DNA of 21,151 nt from assembly GCA_003521145.1 (NCBI GenBank), contig DOTL01000002.1:1-21151 (forward strand), in the 5' to 3' direction. The DNA comes from Streptococcus sp. Lineage in GTDB: Bacteria > Bacillota > Bacilli > Lactobacillales > Streptococcaceae. Numbering within the stretch: position 1 is the stretch's first letter; each line of letters begins with the position of its first letter. Made by a program: the position numbers and the translations under genes. Below, piece by piece: positions 1-8,346 of the stretch. The notes beneath the pieces are model-generated. The model searched no databases. It saw only the letters and a program-made list of their open reading frames with translations, and was not told the DNA's origin.

Positions 1-48
1 CTCTCTAGATGTTAGCTTTTCGTCACCCACTATAGTTGACAAAGAGCC
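1..48 (-). mobile_element. Probable ISL3-family terminal inverted repeat (element continues left of the window)
   Basis: Read on the minus strand from position 48, the sequence begins GGCTCTTTGTCAACTATAG and continues TGGGTGACG. The block GGCTCT, seven variable bases, then CTATAGTGGGT aligns with the start of the inverted repeat at 18120 (GGCTCT, seven bases, CTGTAGTGGGT). From memory, this is the style of ISL3-family ends in streptococci (IS1167/IS1193-like). No transposase is visible because the element would extend leftward out of the window. The next 36 bases (49-84) separate it from the gshF stop codon and show nothing else. Confidence 0.5.
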
Positions 49-84
49 GATAAAGGTGATTTGTTTGCGCCTAAGATTTAAGTT

Positions 85-2349
85 TTAGTTTTGATTTGTG
101 GCAACTTCTGGAAAAAGCTTGTCTAAGATTTTTGAAGTGATAGCCTGTCCAGGTCCTTCAGCACAATAGGTGTGCATATACATAGAAGGATTGAAGTTGA
201 GCTCGATACATGTGCAATGAGGTTTTTCCTTGCTGGCAGCTTGGGTTTTATCTGGAATAATGAGGTCAACTCCACAAGCCCAAGCGCCCATGCTAGTTGC
301 CATAGCTGCAGCCAGTTCTTGGTAAGAGGAATCCATGATCTCAGTGACATCAATAGAGTCACCACCCGTAGAGATGTTAGAGTTACGACGTAGATTAACC
401 TTTTTCGCTTCTGGGAGAATATCATCAGGTGTATAACCTTGCTGAGTTAACATCAATTGTTCAATATCTCCTAGCTCGATGATTTCAAGTGGTGAGCGAT
501 GGTCACGGCCACGCAATGGATTGGCGTTTTTCTGGGCGACCAATTCACGAATGGTGTGTTTGCCATCACCGACAACATTGGCAGCGACACGAAGGAGGAC
601 AGCCTCACAGCGCCCATCCAAGATGAAGAAACGGTATTCGGTTCCTGGGATAAATTCTTCCACAAGAACAGCTGTATCTTCTGCAAAGGCAATCTCGAGG
701 GCTTTCTTATAGTTATCAAGGCTGGCAGGCTCTTGGAAAATGGAAATACCTAGACCAAAGTTGGTTGATTTTGGTTTAATCACAATTTGCTTGTCCTTGA
801 TAATAGGATAGTAGGCTAGACCTTGTTCTAGACTGGTAAATTCGTCGCCAGCGGAAACAGGGAAACCAGCATCAGCCAAGATTTTTTTGGTCACGGTTTT
901 ATTAGCCATGGCAAGAGGTACTACATAGTTATCTTTTGAGGTCATGTTACCGTTTTTGACGTATTCCACATGATCTTTATGCCAGAGTTTGAGGAACTGA
1001 TCCTGCTCATCTAAAATCTCAAAATGAATCCCCTTTTGAATGGCATCAAAGAGTAGCATCTGAGTAGAAAGCTCCATCTCCTCATAACCCTTAAGAGCAT
1101 AATGGGCAGTCCAGTCGTAATCATGATAGGCAAGAGCCTTGTCAAGGGCAAAGTCAGCAAGGGACTTGTCTTTGATATGAGGAAGAAGTTGAGCAGCTAG
1201 TGTCTGACTAGGATCCCCAAAGGCATTTTTCACTTGTTCGACCAAACCTTGATGATAATCGCCAAGCCCAAAATGTTGCACCAATTGGTCCAGAGCTGTC
1301 GTAATGTTCTGAGTTTCAGCTTCAGAAGGTAGAGGTTCTAAAGGATGAGAGAGGGCGATTTTTTCATTCAGCGCGTGACCTTGAGCCAGAGCCTGATCAA
1401 CATTTTCAGGGGCATCCATCCAGAGGAAGGCTAGAAGGAGTAGGTGAACGGTATCCATGGTAGTTTGGCTAATACCGATCCGCTCAAAGGGGTTGAGGTC
1501 GAAGTTACGGAATTCCAGATAGGTGATTCCCTTGTCAAGGAAGGAACGATTAAACTTTTGTCCGCGGAAACGAACAGCTGAGTAAAATTCTTTCTCCGCA
1601 ATCAAATCACCTTGTTCGATATAGTTTTCAATGGTAGAGACATAGTCTTCTAGGCTTGCAAAGGATACTTGGATTTCTTCCTTATTGACATAACCATGGT
1701 CACTGTTACGGAAGGAACGCACGGGTTCTAGCACTTCTTGGTCGAAGAAGCCTTGCTCAGCAATAGGTGTAGCACCAAAGAGATAGGTAATCACCCAACG
1801 GTAGCGCAAATAGTTCTGAGCCAGCTTCAGATAGAGGGCGCTTTTGAAAGTAATCATATCAGTCTGATTACTTTCTTGGAATAGGGCCTCAACCAAATCC
1901 TTCCCTAGTTCCATATTATAGTGGATACCTGAGATAGCTTGTAGTTTAGTTCCGTATTTTTCGGCCAAGTAGTTCCGATAATGGCGTTCGAATTCATTTT
2001 CCAGTTGGGCAACTTGGATTTCTTGGGCTTTGATATGAGGTGGCATGGACAAGGACCAGAGAAGTTCATCTTTACTGATGGAACGTCCAGCTACATCGGT
2101 AATGGCTCCAAGAAAACGACGAGCCTCAGTGGTAGATTTAGCAACTGGTGTGATGAGTTCCATCTGAAACTCACAAAAATCTGTTTGAATATAAGGGTGG
2201 AAACTTCGAGCTCCTAGGCAAGAAGGGTGAGGCGTATGTGCTAATTTTCCCTGTCTATCGACACGAAGACTTTCGCGTTCAATTCCAAAGTTAGCTTGAA
2301 GGATAGGGCTGGTAGGCTTCAGCTTTTGAAGCAGTTGATTTATAGTCAT
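85..2349 (-). CDS. gshF: Bifunctional glutamate-cysteine ligase / glutathione synthetase
   Basis: This 754-residue cytoplasmic enzyme makes glutathione in two ATP-dependent steps: it joins glutamate to cysteine, then adds glycine. The N-terminal half is a GshA-type ligase, shown by FGIERESLRV at residues 21-30. The C-terminal part, from about residue 480, is an ATP-grasp domain with a VIKPKSTNFGLG loop near residue 525 and the metal-binding ELNFNPSM near residue 717. The length matches known GshF (gshAB) fusions of about 750 residues in streptococci, Listeria and Pasteurella. The ATG start is preceded on the minus strand by AAAGGTGA at good spacing. The gene is divergent from the ABC exporter operon and shares its upstream region. 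No lesion is seen. Glutathione made here would support redox, acid and metal stress tolerance. Confidence 0.95.
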   Translation of the reverse strand: MTINQLLQKLKPTSPILQANFGIERESLRVDRQGKLAHTPHPSCLGARSFHPYIQTDFCEFQMELITPVAKSTTEARRFLGAITDVAGRSISKDELLWSLSMPPHIKAQEIQVAQLENEFERHYRNYLAEKYGTKLQAISGIHYNMELGKDLVEALFQESNQTDMITFKSALYLKLAQNYLRYRWVITYLFGATPIAEQGFFDQEVLEPVRSFRNSDHGYVNKEEIQVSFASLEDYVSTIENYIEQGDLIAEKEFYSAVRFRGQKFNRSFLDKGITYLEFRNFDLNPFERIGISQTTMDTVHLLLLAFLWMDAPENVDQALAQGHALNEKIALSHPLEPLPSEAETQNITTALDQLVQHFGLGDYHQGLVEQVKNAFGDPSQTLAAQLLPHIKDKSLADFALDKALAYHDYDWTAHYALKGYEEMELSTQMLLFDAIQKGIHFEILDEQDQFLKLWHKDHVEYVKNGNMTSKDNYVVPLAMANKTVTKKILADAGFPVSAGDEFTSLEQGLAYYPIIKDKQIVIKPKSTNFGLGISIFQEPASLDNYKKALEIAFAEDTAVLVEEFIPGTEYRFFILDGRCEAVLLRVAANVVGDGKHTIRELVAQKNANPLRGRDHRSPLEIIELGDIEQLMLTQQGYTPDDILPEAKKVNLRRNSNISTGGDSIDVTEIMDSSYQELAAAMATSMGAWACGVDLIIPDKTQAASKEKPHCTCIELNFNPSMYMHTYCAEGPGQAITSKILDKLFPEVATNQN

Positions 2350-2490
2350 AGATTCACCTTTTTATCTAATGTTAGTGTTAGTCTACTATGAATAGGAACA
2401 GAAAACAAATTTCTGCTACGTATGGCGATAATTTACGAACATTTAACGCAAGTTTGTGAAAAATGAGTAGGCTTAAGAACTATTCTTTAT

Positions 2491-2522
2491 CAAATGTTAT
2501 TAAATACTTACAAATGTTAGTG
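2491..2522. repeat. Direct repeats in the gshF/ABC divergent promoter region
   Basis: CAAATGTTA occurs at 2491-2499 and again at 2511-2519, a 20-bp period (about two helical turns). The second copy extends to AATGTTAGTG (2513-2522), which recurs exactly at 2368-2377, 19 bp upstream of the gshF start codon. The spacing suggests a protein-binding site. No known regulator motif is recognised. Confidence 0.3.
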
Positions 2523-2529
2523 AAATGAC

Positions 2530-2535
2530 ATTATA
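2530..2535 (-). promoter_or_regulatory. Candidate -10 element for gshF
   Basis: The minus strand reads TATAAT here, about 180 bp upstream of the gshF ATG. No good -35 box lies 16-18 bp upstream; TTGAGT is present but only 11 bp away. It overlaps the promoter of the ABC operon on the other strand, so the two could interfere. This is a weak call. Confidence 0.3.
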
Positions 2536-2536
2536 C

Positions 2537-2565
2537 TTGCAATTTAACTCAAATTAGCCTATACT
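2537..2565 (+). promoter_or_regulatory. Sigma-A-type promoter of the ABC exporter operon
   Basis: TTGCAA (2537-2542) and TATACT (2560-2565) are separated by exactly 17 bp. Transcription would start near 2572, giving a leader of about 290 nt before the first ABC gene. Confidence 0.6.
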
Positions 2566-2571
2566 AATGAC

Positions 2572-2864
2572 GTATATATAAGAATGAAAGAATCCCTAGG
2601 GTCTGCCCTCAGGGGCTTTTGTATGCTCTCAAAAGGGTATGACCGTTCTTTTATAGATAAATGATAAGCATAAGACTGTTAGTTTTAAGCTTTGCTCTGC
2701 ACAGAATAGGAGATATTTTTCGCCGTGGCAATAATTATAGAAGTCTTTTGACTTCTATAACTCGGAAGTTTTGAGACCTAGGCTCAAAACTTAGCTATGA
2801 GATTCCGAAGGAAACTGCTAGCGTACGAAGCCACCTAAGAAAAAATAAAAAAACGGAGGTAATT
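2572..2864 (+). ncRNA. Structured 5' leader of the ABC exporter operon, probable attenuator or riboswitch-like RNA
   Basis: Two folded domains are visible. In domain 1, CCCTAGGG (2594-2601) pairs with CCCT-c-AGGG (2606-2614) and is followed by CTTTTGT, a weak terminator. The alternative stem GGTCTGCCC (2600-2608) with GGGTATGACC (2635-2644) uses the same bases and buries the T-run, and TATAAGAA (2577-2584) with TTCTTTTATA (2646-2655) can close the domain. In domain 2, GTGGC (2725-2729) pairs with GCCAC (2830-2834). This encloses a perfect 11-bp hairpin (2735-2760) and a two-part stem: TCGGAA (2762-2767) with TTCCGA (2803-2808) around GTTTTGAG/CTCAAAAC (2768-2790). An unscored 26-codon ORF at 2584-2664 starts MKESLGS but has no good ribosome binding site. 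I could not match this leader to a named RNA family. The ribosome binding site GGAGGT follows at about 2855-2860. Confidence 0.6.
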
Positions 2865-4610
2865 ATGTTTCAAACCCTGATCGCACAGATAAAGGAATAC
2901 AAGAAACCATCAATCCTAGCGTCCCTCTTCATGACGCTAGAAGTCATGTTTGAGATTTCCATTCCCTTTGTCATGGCTAATCTTTTGGACAAAGGTGTCC
3001 AGCAGTCCAGCATGTCTAACATTTGGCTCTACGGTGGCCTCATGTTGGTCTGCGCCTTTCTATCACTATTCTGTGGCATGCAGTCGGCTTGCTATGCAGC
3101 CTTTGCCTCTGCTGGATTTGCCAAGAATCTACGTCAAGCCATTTTCAAAAAGGTTCAAACCCTCTCTTTTGAAAATATCGATAAGTTCTCAGCGGGTGGT
3201 TTGGTAACACGTATGATGACTGATGTGACCAATGTGCAGAACTCTTACCAGATGATTATCCGCATCTGTGTGCGTGCGCCACTTAACCTGATCTTTGCCA
3301 TTGCAGCAAGTTTCCTAATAAATGGTGAAATGGCTTGGATTTTCGTTGGTGTAACCCTCTTCCTTGGTCTGGTTTTGGCTATCATTACCAAGATTGTATA
3401 CCCTCTCTTTACTCAGGTGTTTGGGGCTTATGACAACCTTAACAACAGTATCAAGGAAAATATTACCAACATGCGTGTGGTTAAGTCCTACGTTAAGGAA
3501 CAGGAAGAGACAGATAAGTTCAAGAAGGTCTCACGTCGTATTTACAAGATGTTCATGCATGCCATTCGTGTGGCTATCATGTCTAACCCAGCCATGATGT
3601 TGTCTATGTACGCGTCATTTCTCATGATTTCCTGGTTTGGTGCCCACCTTATCGTTGGTGGTAGCCTAACTACTGGGGAATTGACTTCCATGTTCAGTTA
3701 CACCATGACCATCCTCATGTCACTCATGATGTTCATGATGATCTTTGTCATGTTGTCTATCTCTATGTCCTCTGTAGAGCGCATCAATGAAGTGCTTAAT
3801 ACTGATTCAACCATTGTTTCACCTGAAAATGGCTTGACAGAAGTCGCAGATGGTTCTATCAGCTTTGATCATGTGAATTTCTCATACACTGATGAAAATG
3901 GTGATAAGACCCATGTTCTCAAAGATATTACGCTTGATATTAAGTCTGGTGAGGTTATCGGTATCCTTGGTGGGACAGGTTCTGGTAAATCAAGTTTGGT
4001 TCAGTTGATTCCTCGTCTTTACGATGTGGAAGCTGGTCATGTCAAGGTTGCCGGTCACGATGTTAAGGACTATGATTTGGATAGCTTGCGTAAGCAAGTT
4101 GCCATGGTGCTTCAAACCAACGTCCTTTTCTCAGGAACTATTAAGGAAAATATGCGCTGGGGAAATAAACAGGCGACAGATGAGGAAATCATTGAAGCTT
4201 GTAAGATTGCCCAAGCTGATGAATTTATCCAAGAGTTTAAGGATGGCTATGACACCAATATTGAACGTGGTGGAGCCAATGTCTCAGGAGGACAACGTCA
4301 ACGTCTCTGTATTGCACGTGCCCTTCTCATGAATCCGAAAATTTTGATTCTGGATGATTCAACATCAGCGGTTGATACCAAGACAGATAGTTTGATTCGT
4401 CAAGGTTTTGCGTCAAGCCTTAAGGAAACAACTAAGATTATTATCGGTCAACGTATTTCATCTATCCAAGATGCAGACCGCATCATTGTCATGAATGATG
4501 GCCGTATCGATGCTGTTGGTACGCATGATGAATTGGTGGCTAAAAATGCCATTTATCGTGAGGTTTACAAGATGCAAACACAAGGGAAAGGAGTAGCAGA
4601 TGCAGAATAA
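2865..4610 (+). CDS. Heterodimeric multidrug-type ABC exporter, subunit with degenerate ATP site (LmrC/BmrC-like)
   Basis: This 581-residue half-transporter has six membrane segments in residues 1-310, followed by an ATPase domain. Walker A is GGTGSGKS (369-376) and the signature is SGGQ (474-477). Two catalytic positions are non-canonical: Walker B ends in Asp498 (LILDD) instead of Glu, and the H-loop has Gln529 (GQRIS) instead of His. Both substitutions are characteristic of the non-consensus subunit of heterodimeric exporters such as LmrC and TM287, so they do not indicate decay. The gene has a strong GGAGGT ribosome binding site and overlaps the next gene by 11 bp, implying coupled translation of an obligate partner. 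The substrate cannot be read from sequence; drugs or amphiphilic compounds are usual in the family. Expression is probably set by the structured leader. Confidence 0.9.
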   Translation: MFQTLIAQIKEYKKPSILASLFMTLEVMFEISIPFVMANLLDKGVQQSSMSNIWLYGGLMLVCAFLSLFCGMQSACYAAFASAGFAKNLRQAIFKKVQTLSFENIDKFSAGGLVTRMMTDVTNVQNSYQMIIRICVRAPLNLIFAIAASFLINGEMAWIFVGVTLFLGLVLAIITKIVYPLFTQVFGAYDNLNNSIKENITNMRVVKSYVKEQEETDKFKKVSRRIYKMFMHAIRVAIMSNPAMMLSMYASFLMISWFGAHLIVGGSLTTGELTSMFSYTMTILMSLMMFMMIFVMLSISMSSVERINEVLNTDSTIVSPENGLTEVADGSISFDHVNFSYTDENGDKTHVLKDITLDIKSGEVIGILGGTGSGKSSLVQLIPRLYDVEAGHVKVAGHDVKDYDLDSLRKQVAMVLQTNVLFSGTIKENMRWGNKQATDEEIIEACKIAQADEFIQEFKDGYDTNIERGGANVSGGQRQRLCIARALLMNPKILILDDSTSAVDTKTDSLIRQGFASSLKETTKIIIGQRISSIQDADRIIVMNDGRIDAVGTHDELVAKNAIYREVYKMQTQGKGVADAE

Positions 4611-6468
4611 GAAAAAAGCTAATTGGGGCGCTCTAGTACGTCTTCTTCGCTTTTTGTGGCAAGACTACAAACTTTCGCTTTCTATTGCCCTTGTCCTCAT
4701 TGTGGTTGCTTCCTTGGCAACGGTCAATTTGACGGCTTCTATTCAGTCCTTGGTTGACGTTTATATTCAAACTATGGTCAAATCTGGTAGCCATGATTTT
4801 GGACCGCTTTTACGTTTCTTGACTTCAGTAGGTGTTTTCTGTCTTATCGGTGTGATTGCCAACTATGTGTCATCACTCCTCATGGCGACCATCTCGCAAG
4901 ATTCTCTGCGTTCCCTTCGTAATCAGCTCTTTGCTCGTATGCAAAAGCTGCCAGTTCGCTACTTTGATACTCACCAACACGGGGATATCATGTCTACCTA
5001 CACCAACGACATTGATGCCCTCCGTCAGGCTGTTGAGCAGTCTATTCCACAGTTGCTACAAACAACTATTACCCTTATCGGAGTGACTGTGACCATGCTT
5101 ACGGTTAGTCCTCTCCTCTTTATCGTGGTCCTAGTCATGGTAGGTATCATGTTTATGGTCATCAAAAATGTATCAACCAAATCAGGTCGTTACTTTGGTG
5201 AACAACAAAAGAATCTGGGAATTGAGAATGGTTTCATTGAAGAAATAATGTCAGGTCAAAAAGTGGTCAAGGCCTTTGTCCACGAAGAAGAAAGCATGGC
5301 TGATTTTGACAAGATTAACGAGCAACTTTTTGAATCTTCTTACTTGGCCAACCGCTATGCCAATGTTCTCATGCCAATTCTTGGGAACTTAGGAAATATT
5401 TCCTTTGTTTTGACAGCCTTGGTTGGTGGACTCTTTGCCCTTAATGGTGTTGGTGGTTTGACTATCGGTGGTCTCATGGCCTTCCTACAATTGAACCGTT
5501 CTTTCAATGGTCCAATTACTCAGGTCTCTCAACAACTGAACTTTGTCCTTATGGCGCTTGCTGGTGCTGACCGTATCTTTGACCTCTTGGATGAGCCAGA
5601 GGAAGTTGACCAAGGTAAGGTAACTTTGGTCAACTACGAATTGGTAGATGGTCAGATGGTTGTGACAGACAAGAAGACCAATCTCTGGGCTTGGAAACAC
5701 CCACGTCCAAATGGCGACTACGAATTGGTTGAGTTGATCGGAAATGTGGTCTTCCAAGACGTTGATTTCTCTTACGATGGTAAGAAACAAATCCTTCACG
5801 ACGTTAACCTCTATGCAGACAAGGGGCAAAAGGTAGCCTTTGTCGGTGCGACAGGTGCTGGTAAGACGACAATTACCAACTTGATTAATCGTTTCTACGA
5901 CATCCAATCTGGCGTGATTACCTATGATGGAATTGATGTCAAATTGATTGAAAAAGATTCTCTTCGCCGATCACTTGGTATCGTGCTTCAAGATACTCAT
6001 CTCTTCACAGGGACTATCGCTGAAAATATTGCCTACGGCCGTGCTGATGCGACGCGCGAGGAAATCCTTGAGGCCGCTCGTATTGCTAACGTTGATTCCT
6101 TTGTGCAACATTTGGACAATGGTTACGACACTGTTTTGACAGACGACGGCGCAGGCTTGTCCAATGGACAACGTCAGCTGATTGCCATTGCGCGTGCTGC
6201 CCTTGCTAATGCACCAGTTCTGATCCTTGATGAAGCGACATCCTCTATTGACTCTCGTACCGAAAAAATGGTCCAAGAGGGGATGGACCGACTCATGGAA
6301 GGCCGCACGGTCTTTGTTATCGCCCACCGTCTTTCAACGATTGTCAATTCTGATGTTATCATGGTTATGGACCAGGGACGAATCATTGAACGTGGTGACC
6401 ATGACAGCCTTATGGAACAAGGTGGTACTTACTACCGACTTTATACTGGTGGTCTTGAAATTGATTAA
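4600..6468 (+). CDS. Heterodimeric multidrug-type ABC exporter, catalytic subunit (LmrD/BmrD-like)
   Basis: This 622-residue partner of the preceding subunit has a six-segment membrane domain (about residues 18-325), then an ATPase domain. Walker A is GATGAGKT (416-423), Walker B has the catalytic Glu545 (LILDE), and the H-loop has His576 (AHRLS). Its signature is LSNGQ (520-524), where the second Gly of LSGGQ-type motifs is replaced by Asn. The dimer would therefore have one normal ATP site (this Walker pair plus the partner's SGGQ) and one degenerate site. About 55 extra residues (335-390, with WAWKHPRPNGDYELVE) sit between the membrane and ATPase domains, as I recall for LmrD-type proteins. 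The gene is intact and followed directly by a terminator. The family assignment is strong; the exact substrate is unknown. Confidence 0.9.
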   Translation: MQNKKKANWGALVRLLRFLWQDYKLSLSIALVLIVVASLATVNLTASIQSLVDVYIQTMVKSGSHDFGPLLRFLTSVGVFCLIGVIANYVSSLLMATISQDSLRSLRNQLFARMQKLPVRYFDTHQHGDIMSTYTNDIDALRQAVEQSIPQLLQTTITLIGVTVTMLTVSPLLFIVVLVMVGIMFMVIKNVSTKSGRYFGEQQKNLGIENGFIEEIMSGQKVVKAFVHEEESMADFDKINEQLFESSYLANRYANVLMPILGNLGNISFVLTALVGGLFALNGVGGLTIGGLMAFLQLNRSFNGPITQVSQQLNFVLMALAGADRIFDLLDEPEEVDQGKVTLVNYELVDGQMVVTDKKTNLWAWKHPRPNGDYELVELIGNVVFQDVDFSYDGKKQILHDVNLYADKGQKVAFVGATGAGKTTITNLINRFYDIQSGVITYDGIDVKLIEKDSLRRSLGIVLQDTHLFTGTIAENIAYGRADATREEILEAARIANVDSFVQHLDNGYDTVLTDDGAGLSNGQRQLIAIARAALANAPVLILDEATSSIDSRTEKMVQEGMDRLMEGRTVFVIAHRLSTIVNSDVIMVMDQGRIIERGDHDSLMEQGGTYYRLYTGGLEID

Positions 6469-6477
6469 CATTAAAAG

Positions 6478-6504
6478 AACTCAGGTTTTGCCTGAGTTTT
6501 TTTG
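6478..6504 (+). terminator. Intrinsic terminator of the ABC exporter operon
   Basis: AACTCAGG and CCTGAGTT form an 8-bp stem around a TTTTG loop, followed by an unbroken T-run to 6503. On the other strand the stem is followed by TCTTTT, so it may also stop the convergent ABC-F transcript weakly. Confidence 0.9.
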
Positions 6505-6563
6505 TATCTGAAGAAAAAATTTTTGAGATATTCCTTGCAAAAACGAAAGTAGTGTTTTGTATC

Positions 6564-8087
6564 CTAAATCTCAACTTCTTTTAAACCGTGTGAGTCAAGA
6601 CGATAAATCTTTTGGCAGACTTGCCTGAGGTAGTTGACATCATGTGAGACTGTCAGAATGGCACCTGGATAGTTCTCGAAGAGATGTCGGACCTGGGGTT
6701 GTGAGGTGGGTGAAAAATTTCTGGTTGGTTCATCTAATATAAGGAGTTGAGGGCTTTCTAAGACTAAGTGCAGTAGGAGTAGTTTTCCTTTTTGACCACC
6801 AGATAGGTCATCAATTGCATGGTTCATTTCATCATGACTAAAGTTAAGGTTGGCGAGATGGGAACTTATGATTTCTCTCTCAGTTTTGTCGCCAGTCTTA
6901 CTTAAAAACGCTATCAGTGACAAATCATTTTGCAAGATAGTATCGTAATGTTGAGGCATGTAGCCAATAGTCAGGTCTGTCTTCTTGCTAAGTTCTTGGT
7001 AGAGAAAGTGTAAGAGAGTGGATTTCCCACAGCCGTTATCTCCAACAATACCAATTTTTTCTTGCCCTTTCAAAGAAAGATTGAGATGGTCGATGGTTAG
7101 GTGGGGAGCGATGTTTATCCGTTTTTCATCCAGATTTAAGAGATATTTTCCCTGAGGTAGAGGAGTGATATGAGAGAAGAATAGTTCAATGCTATCTTCT
7201 TTTTCAGGCATTTGTGTCATGTCTTGGGCAAGTCGGTCGTAGCGTTTTTCTTGTGAGAGGACTGCTTTCATCTTTTTAGCAAGCAATCGTCCTTGCGTGC
7301 TATCATGCGTATTGCGTAGGGTGGTTTGAACATTTTGTTTGATACGGCGATGCTTGGCCATGGCTTTGTCATAGGCTTTTTTCTCGGTTTTCGCTTGCTG
7401 TATCTGTTGCTGGAAAGCATCGTAGCGTTGCTGGCTATAATTATCATAATCGAGGTGCTCCACACTAGTCCTAGCTTGTCGACGACGTTTAAGCAGTTCC
7501 AGATGGATAATAGTATCTGCTGTCTTGCTTAGAAGGTCCTCGTCATGTGAGATGTAGACTATGGTTTTATCAGAATGTTTGATAAAGTCTTTTAACCAAG
7601 TCATAGTAGACAAGTCCATATCGTTTGAGGGCTCATCAAGAAAAATGATGTCGTGGGGACGAGCTAATTCTCGGATGAGTTGAATTTTGAGTTTCTCACC
7701 ACCTGACAGAGTGGCGATAAGCTGACTGCTAGCAAAACGCTCACTATCAAAACGAAGTTCATCAGCCAGACGATAGAGGGTGGCATAGTCTAGGTCATAA
7801 GTGTCCGCGAAGAAGTAATCGTTAAGAGTTAGGGAATGTAAGTCATCCGAAATCTGTTGGGGAATATAGACCTGTGGACTATCTGGTTTATTAATAGTTC
7901 CCTCGTAAGAAAGATGGTCGAAATGTGTTTTTGGATTGACCAGGAGGGCAAGAAGACTAGATTTTCCATTGCCTTCCTCCCCAATGATGGCGCCTTTTTC
8001 GCCAGTAACTATCGTTAGATTTAGATCATGAACGAGTTCACGCAAATCCTTAGTATGTGTTATGGTTAGGTGTTGAATCTGTATCAT
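6564..8087 (-). CDS. ABC-F family ATPase, possible antibiotic-resistance ribosome protection protein
   Basis: This 507-residue soluble protein has two ATPase domains and no membrane segments, the ABC-F layout. Domain 1 has Walker A GEEGNGKSS (36-44), LSGGE (127-131) and FLDEPSND (149-156). Domain 2 has GDNGCGKST (349-357), LSGGQ (428-432) and LILDEP (449-454). A Lys/Arg-rich helical linker lies at about 198-292, the part that reaches the ribosome's peptidyl-transferase region in resistance-type members. Both catalytic Glu residues are present. The second Walker B continues TRNFSP, a variant I associate with Lsa-type Firmicute ABC-F proteins. The ribosome binding site AGGAGG is unusually close (4 nt) to the ATG. 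The attenuator-like leader upstream supports a drug-inducible translation-protection role. Which drug class it protects against is not visible. Confidence 0.85.
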   Translation of the reverse strand: MIQIQHLTITHTKDLRELVHDLNLTIVTGEKGAIIGEEGNGKSSLLALLVNPKTHFDHLSYEGTINKPDSPQVYIPQQISDDLHSLTLNDYFFADTYDLDYATLYRLADELRFDSERFASSQLIATLSGGEKLKIQLIRELARPHDIIFLDEPSNDMDLSTMTWLKDFIKHSDKTIVYISHDEDLLSKTADTIIHLELLKRRRQARTSVEHLDYDNYSQQRYDAFQQQIQQAKTEKKAYDKAMAKHRRIKQNVQTTLRNTHDSTQGRLLAKKMKAVLSQEKRYDRLAQDMTQMPEKEDSIELFFSHITPLPQGKYLLNLDEKRINIAPHLTIDHLNLSLKGQEKIGIVGDNGCGKSTLLHFLYQELSKKTDLTIGYMPQHYDTILQNDLSLIAFLSKTGDKTEREIISSHLANLNFSHDEMNHAIDDLSGGQKGKLLLLHLVLESPQLLILDEPTRNFSPTSQPQVRHLFENYPGAILTVSHDVNYLRQVCQKIYRLDSHGLKEVEI

Positions 8088-8114
8088 AGGACCTCCTAGG
8101 TCAGAGTGTTTGTG

Positions 8115-8158
8115 GATATTGTTTCATGAAAAATATGGTTCTTACTTCAAACAATATC
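8115..8158 (-). repeat. Perfect 10-bp inverted repeat just upstream of the ABC-F gene
   Basis: On the minus strand GATATTGTTT and AAACAATATC flank a 24-nt loop. It lies between the leader terminator and the ABC-F ribosome binding site, with no T-run after it, so it is not a terminator. It may be a further regulatory hairpin in the leader. Confidence 0.45.
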
Positions 8159-8165
8159 AAAGGTC

Positions 8166-8198
8166 AAAAAACAGTCCTACCTTATAGGATAGAACTGT
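8166..8198 (-). terminator. Leader terminator (attenuator) of the ABC-F gene
   Basis: The minus strand reads ACAGTTCTATCC, loop, GGTAGGACTGT and then TTTTTT. The stem has about ten pairs with one G-U and one bulge. It sits about 80 bp upstream of the ABC-F start and about 190 bp downstream of its promoter, so it would stop transcription before the gene. AGAACT (8216-8221) just upstream can pair with AGTTCT (8191-8196) in the terminator's 5' arm, giving a competing antiterminator stem. Confidence 0.7.
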
Positions 8199-8346
8199 CT
8201 TGAATCCAGCTAAAAAGTTCTCTAGGAGATAGTGATGGTGTGGACGCAAAAAACGCAGATACCATCAACAAGTTTTCTACAGAAAAAAAGCACAAAAAAG
8301 ACATGACAACAATCTATCAAATAAAGCAGGTTTATTGTGAATAGAC

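Noticed and set aside
2572..2864. Assignment of the ABC leader to a T-box, TPP, SAM, cobalamin, M-box or ykkC-type riboswitch
   Set aside because: None of the conserved core sequences I know for these families could be found. It is left as unassigned structured RNA.
5485..6386. Long open frames antisense to the second ABC gene
   Set aside because: They lie opposite a clear ABC transporter with all motifs in place, show no ribosome binding sites and no recognisable domains. They result from codon usage of the real gene.
8115..8158. Terminator for the ABC-F leader or the plus strand
   Set aside because: The 10-bp stem is perfect but AT-rich, has a 24-nt loop and is not followed by a T-run on either strand. 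It is kept only as an inverted repeat.
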